Source: Lobosporangium transversale (taxonomy: Eukaryota > Mortierellomycota > Mortierellomycetes > Mortierellales > Mortierellaceae). From it: a stretch of 64,000 nucleotides of DNA. The stretch covers positions 62,001 to 126,000 of the forward strand of contig NW_019028994.1 in NCBI RefSeq assembly GCF_002105155.1, written 5' to 3'. The notes under the pieces are model-generated. The model was not told the DNA's origin. It saw only the letters and a list, made by a program, of their open reading frames with translations, and ran no database searches. The position numbers and the translations under genes are program-made. Below are positions 46,271 to 56,709 of this stretch, piece by piece; the first letter of the stretch is position 1, and every line of letters starts with the position of its first letter.

Positions 46271-46976
46271 GGAGATCTGAATGTGAGATTCTGGAATTGT
46301 TTTATTCTTCCTTGTTATTGTTTAATATGCGCTTTTTGTTTCTGTGAAACAAGGACACGAGTGTAAGGTGGGCAAAGAAAGAAGAAGAAGAAGAAGAAGA
46401 AGAAGAAGAAGAAGAAGAAGAAGAAGAAGAGAGAGAGAGAAAGATAGAAAGAAGGACCTAGAAGATAAAAAGTCCACTCCCTTTCCGTTTCAGTTACATG
46501 TACTGAACAAGTAAAACACTACACCGCAAATGAGGCTTCATTCCACTATTGGATAATTTCTTTTTTTGATCATTGACTCTGACAACTTCACTGCGGCAAT
46601 TCAATCGCTTAATAAGCCACCCGCAGTTCTTGGCTTCTAACCTTTATTATTCCTATTCCATAGACCCTGTAAAGATGTAAAAAAAAAAAAAAAAAAAAAA
46701 CTAACCCAATCTAGAAAAATAAATGTTCAAAGTGATTAGATAATGTGGTTTATTTTTATTTTTTTTTTTTTTTTGTCTGTTTAAGTTCATGATAGATCCG
46801 TAATAAATGCTATATCATAAAAGAAAAAAAGATATGAAATGAGATAAAATGATGAGAAAGGGGTATAAGGGAGATACTGGGAATATGAGAATGAAACCAG
46901 TTACTGTACAAAAAAAAAAAAATAATAAGAAATAAAAAATAAAGAGAGAGAGATATCTATAATAATATATCCTTAT
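46271..46976. other. Spacer between FAP1 start and chitin synthase end
   Basis: About 700 bases with a GAA/GA repeat, an A tract (46680-46700) and a T tract (46758-46774). Probably the FAP1 promoter and chitin synthase 3' end. No gene seen. Confidence 0.5.
46381..46440. repeat. (GAA)n then (GA)n microsatellite
   Basis: About 16 tandem GAA units followed by five GA units, about 110-170 bases upstream of the FAP1 ATG. Confidence 0.9.
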
Positions 46977-49900
46977 TTAAGGCGACATGGGCCCTTCGTT
47001 ACGAGGAGCCAAGCGAATGCTGCCAGAGTGCATAGGAGTTCCGCTCGGAGGTGACATTGTTCTGTAGCCTGGACCGGGACTAGGCATTCCACCCGGGGGT
47101 GACAGTGTTCTATAGCCTAGACCAGGGCTAGGCGTTCCAGTTGGGGGCGATAACGCTCTGCAACCTGGACCAGGGCTGGGCATCGGACGCATCATAGGCG
47201 AACCAGCCATAGTGGGAGGATGTCTTGGCACAGGGGCTACCATCATAGGACCACCAGGAGGCGACATTGGATGTTGCTGTTGCTGCCAGCCCTGAGAAGG
47301 AGACATGTGTGGGCGCATATTAGGAGATCCCTGTCCCCAATGTGACGATTGTTGGTGGAAGGATGGTTGACGATGAGGTCCTGGTACAAGAGATGCAGTT
47401 GATCCATTGTTGCTTGGGGTATTGGGGCTCAAAGGTCCAAGAGGGCTTCCCATCATCATAGGTCGAGGTGGGTTACCAGCCAAGGGTGGAGTCATTGCCT
47501 GTCTGCCATTATAGTCAAAGTGATGTTGCTGTGGTCCAAGCTCGGGCGTGACCTCCGTTTTGGATTCACCATTTTCGGTGTAGATACTGGGAGAACTGCT
47601 GAGACCTCGTAAGAAGGGTGATCCATGGATACGCTGTCGCTCTGCGCGCTCAATCCGTTTAGCCTGACGAACACGAGCCTTCTCATAATCATCCCATCGC
47701 TTGAGAGGTACCTTGGATGAGTCAAAGATCCCATCTGCATTACCGTGTGCCTCTCCCTTGGCTTCTCCCTGCACCTTACGGGTCTCACCCCAGGAAAAGT
47801 CATCAAAGTGCCAGTACGCGTACAAAGGAAGGACAAAGTTCCAGACTGGGAGCGCCAGCAAGTACACAAACATCCAGGCGACGTAAATCAGCTTGCGGGT
47901 TGTGAGCAAGATCAGGATAGCGGGCATCGTCAGGACGAACACAAGCAGGATCAGAGGTGCAGCCTGAGCCAAGTTGGTAATCGTAATCAAAGACAGGTTC
48001 ACGATCAAGACTACAGTCAAGAGCATGGCCACGGGCAAGACCACTGTTCCGATCAACTCCATGAAAATCACAAACTGCATTGAGAAGCAGAACGTTCCAC
48101 ACAAATTACGAACCAAAACCAACTCTAACAAGTTGTGAATAGTGGAGTTGATCCACCGCCTCCTCTGAGACAACAGCACGTTAAATTCATCCGGCACAAC
48201 AGTCTTGCAGATAGCCTGAGGCATAAACATCATCTTACGATTGGGGAAGTTACGAAGCATCAATGTTGTCAAGAAACGATCCTCTCCCAGTAACAGCAAG
48301 TTCTTTTGATGAAGGGTGTCGACAATGTTTTGGGAGTATTCCTGAACAATTTCGGGCTTTGTAATGATCGGTACCCAATCCTCTCCCTTGCGTGCCTTGA
48401 GACGGTACATACAGAAACATCCAGGCAAACAGGTCACACCTCCAAAGACTGACTCGAATCCCTTTCCAAGATGATGTGAGATGTAGTACTCAAACACTTG
48501 AATTGCCGTGACCCAGGACTGACGTTTGTTGGCGATCTTGGTTTCCCCACAGAGTCCCATAATCAACGGATCGTTATTCATACAGTTCATCAATAACTTC
48601 AATGAGCTTGGGTATACTTTTGTGTCTGCGTCCACCATCAAAACAATCTCAAACTTGTCCGGGGTGACCTGCATCAGATGTTGGATCTTGCGGAAAAGTT
48701 CATAGTCCAGGGGAGTCATCCGATCGTTATAGGTAACACGCGAGAAAAAGTTCATCAGAATCAGCTGAGAATCACGTTTGCCACGGTTTCCGGCCTTGGG
48801 TTTATCATGCTCTGCTTCGTTTCCGCATTTGACAACAAGGACTGTTGGGACACGATGGTTTTTCCAGCGGAAGTAGCCAGCATAAACCTTGGCGCGGTTG
48901 TGCTGTTTTGATCCAGCAGCGACAGCAATGTAGGATTGAGGGGTTGGGTCCGAGTCGAAGGCGGGGTCGAGTTCCATGAGGCTAGAACAAATCTCTGGGG
49001 TGGAACGGTCATTGCCGGATCCTGTGATGATTCCATCGCAGATAATGAAGAGCAGCTTTTTGTTGTCCGGATACTCTGTGCCCGCAAGGGACTCGATCGT
49101 AGTGCGGAGTGAAGCCTCTCCTTCAGAGTAACAAGTGACAAGCATGACTGTGTGCAGATCCTCAAAGGTAGCCTCACCGCCTACTGGGGTTGTTGTGCGC
49201 GACAAGCCTTTTCCGGGTGCTGAGGCGACGATCGTTGTTCCTGAGGAGGCTGCGGAAGAGCTACTGTGGATCTTTGCCTTGGAAGGTGGTCTGGCGAGTT
49301 TAGCGGACAAGAACCAGTCAAAGATGATGGCCATTGCAAAGCGAGACATGACAATGCCGAGCACGACTGTTAACGACACAAACATGAACAGGTCCGAGGC
49401 AAAGCATCCAGGTGTGGCCTTGTCAATGAAGCCAGCGCCGAATTTCTCGACCAGGCACGAGGCTGAATTCTTGAGGGATTCGCGTTTGAAGAATGTCTTT
49501 GTAGCATCCCGTCCTCCCTCGGGCATGGGTAGATCTCTGACATAACGCAAAACTGTATCGAGCTCATCGTTGGGGATGGGTGATTTATAAAATGCAAAGT
49601 ACTTGTCGAGGTTGAGCACATTGCCGTCAATGACCATATAATTCGCTAGCTCACTTCTCTCCATCTGGTTCCAGTCATATCCAGCTTTTTTTTTGGGAAC
49701 CTGACGAAGTTTATATTTTGAATAAAGAGATTCTCGTGTGGCTGTGATTTCACCGGGACAGCCTCCTGGAGCCAAACAGTTGTCGAACTTTGCTGCAGCA
49801 GATTCGAGTCCGATGCAGTGAGGAGTATCCTTGGCAAAAAAATTGCTGAGGTCCTGGCCTGGGGTCAAATCATCGAGGAAAAGGTCTTTAGGGTAGGTTG

Positions 49901-51427
49901 CGTCACTGGCCGAGAAATCATAAATATTTCCATTAATTCCATATAGGCCTAAAGTATTCCCCCATTACGAAATGAATTGAATATTAGTCATTTAAATTAA
50001 ACATGATGGTTCTCCTTCAATTGGGAGCGGCGCGAATTAAAGGTGATCAATGGTCATTGGTGTCGGAACAATAAACATGAGAAATAGAAAGAAAGAAAAA
50101 TGCTCAGCTTTCCATGGCACATGGCTCATAATAATGAGAAAATCATGTCAAAGAAAGGCTCACAAAAAAAAAAAAAAACTCGATCTTCTCCCCCCCTTTT
50201 TTTTTTCTTTCTTTTAATTCATTTGTTACAATGAAGGGACAGGAAGTGGTCGTGTGTGTGTGTGTATGTAAATGTGTGTGTGTGAATGTGTATTTGTGGT
50301 TGGGATATTGATGTGTGGTGCAACACAATGTGATACAAAATGAATGTTGTAACACTTTACATGCAACAGAAATACCCAGCTTTGATTGACAAAGCAGACA
50401 ACGACTCTTTTTTTTTTTTCTTTTTTCTTTTTTCTTCTTTTGCAGGGAGAAGTTAGGGCAGGGCAGGGCAGGGCAGCAAAGACAAAAGTGGACAGGGGCC
50501 CTTTTCAAAAAAATCTCTGATTTCGGACTTGTAATCCCAAGGATGATTTTTTAGTTCCTGGGCTGGATCTTTCATTGGAACGATAACTCGATATCCAATT
50601 GATGGTCAGTGTTTTTTGGATTAGTTGCAAAGTTGATTATTCTGGACCGAGCAATATAGTCCAAGAATCTGAACAATGACTGTCTGAATCTTTTTCTTTT
50701 TCCTTTGCTTTTGAGAGGCGCTATAGCAGTAGACTATCTCCTTTACTCCAAAATGAGCAAGCTTAGCATCGTTGTTCCTGAGAAATCGACTCTTTGTCTC
50801 CCCTTCTCCCATTTGTCTATTTCGCCCTGTGTCTTTTTTAACAATCCAATCCTTTCCCTTTCCCTTTCCTTCCCCATCAAGAATTACTGCTTGTCCAAAT
50901 CCAATCATTATGAAATGGATAAAGGGAGGACAGTAAAAGAAGAAAAAGGATAACTAAAGTCCTTAAGACTTTTTTTTTTTTTTTTTTTTTTTTTTACCTT
51001 GGGATTGCACATCTGCATATCGAACAAATGTCTGTGCTCCTTGTCTGTCACTGCTAGGACACAACAGAAAGGAGAATCCGACTGTCAAGAAGGCAACGAT
51101 ACCGCCGATGAACAAGATGATCAGACATAAAGTGACCTTCTCTCGCCAGGCCTGTTGAACCTGTTTGTCGGACATGCCGCACATCTTCAAGAACGGTGGC
51201 AATGCCCAACAGGTCATGATTCGAGAACAGATCACCCAACAGGATGCTGGTTCGTCCTCCTTCCGCTTCTTGAACATCGTCTCTGGGGTCTGGAAACGAT
51301 CGGGACGGGAGAGGGTCTTGCCACGATTCAGAGTGTTTCCCCGGCGGAGGGTGCCACTCCTAACAGGAGGACCTCCGCCAGGGCCATGCACAGATCGTGC
51401 GCCTGTTCCATTGGGAACCCCAGTCAT
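46977..51427 (-). CDS. Chitin synthase, class IV (division 2, CHS3-like)
   Basis: Two exons are inferred, 50998-51427 and 46977-49948, giving about 1133 residues, a usual class IV length. The enzyme polymerises UDP-GlcNAc into chitin at the plasma membrane. Exon 1 carries LNRGKTLSRPDRFQ and a first membrane region after CGMSDKQVQQAWREKV. In exon 2 the glycosyltransferase core starts VMLVTCYSEGEASLRTTIES. It has MVDADTKV near residue 581, GEDRFLTTLML near 698 and the product-binding QRRRW near 738-742, followed by several hydrophobic helices. No myosin motor is present, which excludes classes V and VII. The C-terminal ~230 residues are Pro/Ser/Gly/Met-rich and include three ~17-residue repeats. 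The intron is unusually long (1049 bases) and begins GTAAAAA followed by a homopolymer. Confidence 0.92.
47054..47190 (-). repeat. Three ~51-base coding repeats in chitin synthase tail
   Basis: Each unit encodes a variant of GxPSPGPGYRTLSPPxG. The three copies differ at several bases, so this is a degenerate, not fresh, expansion in the C-terminal low-complexity tail. Confidence 0.7.
49949..50997 (-). other. Long intron of the chitin synthase gene
   Basis: 1049 bases, against roughly 55-560 elsewhere in the window. It holds a TG-rich stretch (50250-50290), CTTTT-rich and GGGCA repeats (50410-50475), and a homopolymer directly after the donor. Joining its ends gives QSQGLYGINGNIYDF in frame. 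No second gene is evident inside it. Confidence 0.6.
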
Positions 51428-53563
51428 ACTCTTACTGTCCTGGGGAGAGCAAAGTGTGGAGTGAAAGGGATGAGACTATATCGCCCTTGGTTGATCAATT
51501 GAGCAAAGAGTTTTTTTTTTTTTGTTTTTGTTTTTTTGGTTGTTGTTGTGGTTGATGTCGTAAGAAGATGGAAGGATTGAGGGAGGATCGAGGAGGAAGG
51601 GAAGAGGAAAAAGGGAGGTAGACAGAACGGGTGTACTTTAGGTTTTTCAAACGATTTTATTTCCCCCCCTGTTGATTTAAAGTGTTTGATGAGTGGCGGG
51701 TTGTACAGTCCAAGGTTATTAGAGACGGATGATGGATCAAAAAAGAATAAAGAAAAAAGAAAAAAGAAAAAAAAAAAAAAAAGTGATGGCAAAAGGGAGT
51801 AGATAAATGTATCTTTGTGTGTATTGTTCTTCTTTGTCAATGAGAATAAAAGTGTCTCCCTTGACTGTTGATGATGTTTGTTTAGATAGAAAGAAGGAAT
51901 CAATGAAGGAGAAAGAGAGAGGATGGAGGAAGGATGAAGAAAGATGATTGTCTGTTACCGAGGAATAGAGAGAGAGAGAGAGAGAGAGAGTGGAGAAGAA
52001 GAAGGGTGAGAAGGATGAAGAAGAAGAAGGGTGAGAAGGATGAAGAGGAACAAGGGTAAAAAGTAGACAAAGGAAGAGAAAAAAAAAAAAAAAAAAAAAT
52101 TAATTAAACTGGGTTTAGCTTGAAGATCAAACGGGACCTGAATTTTATTGTTCCACCCATTAAATTGCAAAGACACCTAACAAAGAAAACACACCAAAAA
52201 GGACAAAGTCATGGCTGTAGCAACTGTTGACAACAAAAAGTGCAATGGATAAAGAAAAACCACCACTGCACTTACTACGTTGACGTGTGATACCTAAAGG
52301 AAGGGGAGGGAGGAGGGGGGGGGGGGGGGAGAGGGGCTAGGCTGTGTAGATTTGTATATAACTTCTGTAACTCTTCTCGATTCAATACTGCTTTATCTTT
52401 GCCTCTGTCTCTGTTATAGCCCTTTCAACTCTCCTTTATTCATTCATTCATGTTTCTTTATTCATCCCATTTCATTCCATTCCATTCACTCATCAATCCC
52501 ATTGCCAACCAAGCAAGTGTGAACCAAATAAAGAAAAAGAGGGTCCCATTGGACTCTAGACTGCAGCTGGGTTACATGTACATGTAAAAAAAACTTTATA
52601 CGCGTACAGTGTATTCACACTTTATCTTGTCCCACGAGCCAGGTCGGATCAAAAGTGAGCAATGGCCAAGCATTGTCTAATATGTTTAATATTAATTATA
52701 TATAATTATATAAATAAATATGTAATGTTAATATTAATATTAATCTGAAAGATGGCAAAGTAACCCATGGCTGTCTTATCTAATTTCAATGTTGGAACAA
52801 AGAGACAGTAGAAACAAGGGTGTGGATGACCCTATTTTTATAAATATGTAAAACATAACATGTAGATATAATATCTTTCAGGACTCTTTTTTTATCTTTC
52901 CTTCTTTCTTTCTATCTTTTCTTATTTCTTAATCAAATTATATAAATACAAATGTGATAATTAAATCTCAAATACCCATGTGGAGAAAGTGGTAAGAGGG
53001 AATAGGGATTGAAGTGAAGGCGAGGGGATCCCAAAGGTTTCTGTCTGATCTAGGATCAAGTTCGAATCAAATGTTCAGGCACACTTTTACCCTCTTTATT
53101 TGACTGGTTTGCGCCCAAGTGATTTTAGTTTTATTTTTAGCTTTTATTTTTTTTTTTTTTTCAGAGGTGCTTCGACCAAATCGACTCTTTGAATAAAGTT
53201 TTGTCAGGGTAACATGTCCTACCTCGACCATTACCATAGACATGCATATTTTTATACAAAAAAAAAAAAAAAAAAGTGATCGTGGCGTACATGCTGCCAA
53301 AACGCATGGACTTCAATGTGTGTGACAGAGAGGTACATGAACACGTTGTGTTTGTCTACCGTACATACACATAAAACGCATTCACCCCTTCGCATAGTCT
53401 GGCTCCTAAAACACGAATAAAGTCTATTGCTGTGCACAAGCCAATGATTTATCTTACACCATTTAGACACAGCATTACTTTGCACGTGTATTAAAAACAA
53501 AACTAGAAAGCAAGCAAAACTATCTTTTGCAACCATTGTCCATTTCATTTTTTGTTTCCCTTC
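51428..53563. other. Chitin synthase upstream region
   Basis: About 2.1 kb with GA and GAAGAAGGGTGA repeats (51965-52045), a 15-base G run (52315-52329), CATTC repeats (52436-52490), and an A/T-rich segment of TAATATTAAT units (52680-52745). It probably contains the chitin synthase promoter and leader and the 3' end of the secreted-protein gene. A CACGTG occurs at 53483-53488 but is downstream of that gene. No gene seen. Confidence 0.5.
52315..52329. repeat. 15-base G homopolymer
   Basis: An uninterrupted G run inside a GGGAGGGAGGAGG context, rare in this A/T-rich sequence. The surrounding G runs could form a G-quadruplex. It is ~890 bases upstream of the chitin synthase ATG. Confidence 0.8.
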
Positions 53564-54463
53564 TCAGTAACATCCCTCGTCAGAGATAATGAAGGGGAGC
53601 GACTTGATCTTTGGCTCAAACACCGTCAGAGGCTCCACCTTCGTGCTTGGTCGGATATACACGCTCGAACCCATAGATACCGAGGAACGATCCAAGCTTT
53701 GGTCCGCACATGGTGCTGCCTCAACAATCGTGGCCTTGTTTTTAACCGAAGGTTGATAGATCGTTGACGGATTCACCTTGGTCAGAGGTTGGATACGAGT
53801 ATCAGAACCCAAGTTCACGTTCGATTGACTGAGAACCCTATGTTCTGCTGAAGCAGCAATGATCTCGGGTCCTTTATCCTTTACATGTCCCTGATAAACA
53901 GTAGAAGGCAGAATCACATTCTTGGGCTTGGCAGTGACAACTGAACCCATATCCACATTGCTAGCAGGGATACTCTGCTCACAACTCTGAGTTGCAGAGG
54001 GAATACATTCGACCTTGGTTTCCTTCTCCTTCTCCTTCTTCTCTCCCTCTTTCATCTCCTCCTTCATCTCTTCCTTCTTGACAATATTGCGCTTCATTAA
54101 GCCGTGGCTCGAAGGGCTCGCATGGCCCATACGTCCAAAATCATCACCCTTGAACATTCGCATGGCAGGGCCCTCCATAGAAGGCATCTCACCACCTCCC
54201 AGGGATTGAAAGTCCATGCCTTCCGCAAGAGGGACCGGGCAGGCTGACTGGACGATGGGTGCATACGCCTTGACTATGGGTTGATATCGCGTGACCGGGA
54301 TCACTTGAGTTACTGGGACGATGTTTGTAGTCGATCCAACATTCACATTCCCAGAATTAGCCCTTTGGTGGCAAACATTGCCGGGACAATCGCTTGTTCT
54401 CAATGGAATGGCTTGAACCGCATAGACAGCGATGATAGCAACGGCAGAAACGATCTTGAGCAT
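53564..54463 (-). CDS. Secreted protein with four ~43-residue repeats
   Basis: A single exon for 299 residues; I recognise no named family. The N-terminus MLKIVSAVAIIAVYAVQAIP is a clear signal peptide, so it is probably secreted or cell-wall bound. Four imperfect repeats lie near residues 31-73, 161-205, 207-250 and 252-293. The shared core is G-S-x-x-x-I-x-P-x-T-x-V-x-P-x-T-x-Y-Q-P-x-V-K. Examples are DTRIQPLTKVNPSTIYQPSV and VYIRPSTKVEPLTVFEPKIK. Three repeats are preceded by a Cys. Repeats 1 and 2 are separated by a Met/Gly-rich piece and a Lys/Glu-rich linker (~129-150); a dibasic KR at 124-125 could be a Kex2-type site. A structural wall or surface role is a guess. Confidence 0.75.
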   Translation of the reverse strand: MLKIVSAVAIIAVYAVQAIPLRTSDCPGNVCHQRANSGNVNVGSTTNIVPVTQVIPVTRYQPIVKAYAPIVQSACPVPLAEGMDFQSLGGGEMPSMEGPAMRMFKGDDFGRMGHASPSSHGLMKRNIVKKEEMKEEMKEGEKKEKEKETKVECIPSATQSCEQSIPASNVDMGSVVTAKPKNVILPSTVYQGHVKDKGPEIIAASAEHRVLSQSNVNLGSDTRIQPLTKVNPSTIYQPSVKNKATIVEAAPCADQSLDRSSVSMGSSVYIRPSTKVEPLTVFEPKIKSLPFIISDEGCY

Positions 54464-56663
54464 GACAAAATCTCTCTTTTTTTTTTTTTTTTTTTTTATT
54501 GTTTGCTAGTTTTCGTTGGTGATAAATGTGTATATATGAACTTGCTGTTTTAAAGAAGGAAGAGATGCAGTAAAGGAAAGTGTCTGACGAATAATGGTGC
54601 CATCGCTCAAACTACATTTATACTTGACATCAGCAGAAGATGTTTTTCTATTTCATTAAAAGAAGCTCACAAGCAAGTGTTTAAAGGATATTAACAAATG
54701 TAGTCGAAGAGTTGATCAGCTTCAACTAGACGAACGGAGATTTAGATCCGGCAATTTTTTTTTTTTTTTTTTTTTTTTCTTTTTCTTTTTCTTTGCTCGA
54801 TATCGCCTTGGCCTGTTTATACGATAAAGAAAAAAAAGGGTCCTTTTTTTCTTTAATGAACAGAACCATTAAGTGCTGATATTTTTTTTTTTTTTTTTTT
54901 TTAAGCCAAAGTAAAAGGAAGATGGAGGTCAAGTTGTCAGGATCACTACTGATGAACATTACCCCACAATGTCACTTGATCTCGTCCTAGGCTACAAATG
55001 AATGCGCGTAACCTGGAATAGAATACTGGAACACTAGAACACTAGAACACGTTTTTTGCAACGCGTCTCTCTTTCTTTTTTTCTTTTTTTTTTAAAAAAA
55101 AAAAAAAAACATCATTGGCGATTTAGCCTTTGTGCTCACTTATGGGTATTAGTTCGCTCCCAAGAAAGCGGCTACGTATTTAATTTTAGCATTGCGATCT
55201 GACAAATAAAAAATATTGAAAACGTTCCAGACTTTCAGCCCGCCAGTAGGCTGTGATGCTTAAAAGTCAAAAGAATACCACATCTCTCATTTGATTCCAA
55301 AAAGAAATCCAAACACTTTCTTTACTTGACGGCATAAAGAGAAATCTGAAAACGTGCGTGAATGGGTTCCACATTTCTTTTTTTTTTTTTTTTTTTTAAA
55401 AATAAATTTGAAATAAAAAAAAAAAAAAAAAAAAAAAGAGTTACACAGCATTGGATTGTAAGAAAAGGTGAGACACGAGATTTCGGGGGCGAGATGTAGA
55501 ATGTCAAGATTCCTTTTCCTTTGTTTCGCACAGAGACACAAGACGCATGGGGTTGCATGCATGGCTTTATTGATATTGAAGCGAAGCATGTGTATTCCGA
55601 ACCAAGTATTCATCTACTCTACACAACAGAATAAAAGCAAAAGTATGCAAGAGCAAAAAAAAAAAAAAAAAGTTCAGGCGGTGGATTTGGATTTGGGTAG
55701 GGGCTCAACTCAACTATTGCTCAGAATAAAAAAAAAATTGATAAAAGGATTTATAGACTTATTCAAAGACTTGACGCGTTTCTTTTGGGTGAATGTGGGA
55801 TGGAGAGAAAGAAATAGAGGAACAAGCGTAGATGATGACAATACAGTAATACAACTACTATACGAAACTGAGAAATGATTGCGCGTGAAGTAAAAAAAGA
55901 ATGGATTTTAGTAAAGTAATAAATGACTTGCACAAAGTCTTTCTTATCGCACGCGCGCGGCATAGACTTTCACACACCACTTGACAGTGAATGTGCTCAT
56001 TTCCGCTCGACATGGTCATTCATCTCTTTTGTAGATTGGCATGTATACACTTCTATATTCCCATAGTTACTATAGCACCGTAGCTCCTTTAGCACAAGTA
56101 AAGCTTGTAGTTGTTTGTTGTTTGCAGTTGTCCAAAATGATAATAGCAATATACAGACAGGCTGACAAGTAGCAAAAGGAAAGAACCATAGTCAAAAAAC
56201 AATAACACGCATTCACACACGATGAATGGCAGTGCAAGAGCCTGTAGTGAGGGCGCGCGCATTCTTGCTTGCCTTTTGCCTAAACGGCAAGGGGACAAGG
56301 GAAATACGAACTAGGAGAAGAGAAGGAGAACCTTTTTTTTTTTGCCATCATCTCGCTCCTTTCAACTCTCTCTCTCTCTTTCTCTCGTCATCGCCATTTT
56401 ATTTTATCGTTCCATCCCATCCCATCCATTCTGCACTCATCTGTGCCAGCTTTTACAGCCACTTTTTTTTTTTTTTTTTACGCCTACTTCTTTTTCTCAC
56501 TTACTCATTCTCACATAAACAGTCTTTCATCAACGACTCACATTCTCTCTCACTCTCACCCTCATTCTCATTCTCACTTACTTTCTCATTCTCTCACAGC
56601 GTACCATTGCTCCTGCATCTCTTGCGTAGGGTTGTGTGAAATATACAGACTTAATTGCAAGTT

Positions 56664-56696
<33 letters not shown>

Positions 56697-56709
56697 TTTC
56701 AGCCGAGAG
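54464..56709. other. Divergent intergenic region, no gene seen
   Basis: About 2.2 kb between the secreted-protein gene and the coiled-coil gene. It holds T or A tracts at 54477-54497, 54757-54778, 54881-54902, 55093-55109, 55378-55397, 55417-55437 and 56668-56695. A pyrimidine-rich leader (56355-56640) lies directly upstream of the coiled-coil gene. No convincing coding frame. Confidence 0.5.

Noticed and set aside
53483-53488. CACGTG as promoter of the secreted repeat protein
   Set aside because: It lies downstream of that gene's stop codon and far from any start.
56443-56709. N-terminal extension of the coiled-coil protein
   Set aside because: The extension is translated T tract and pyrimidine-rich leader, giving poly-Phe; the ATG at 56710 is more credible.
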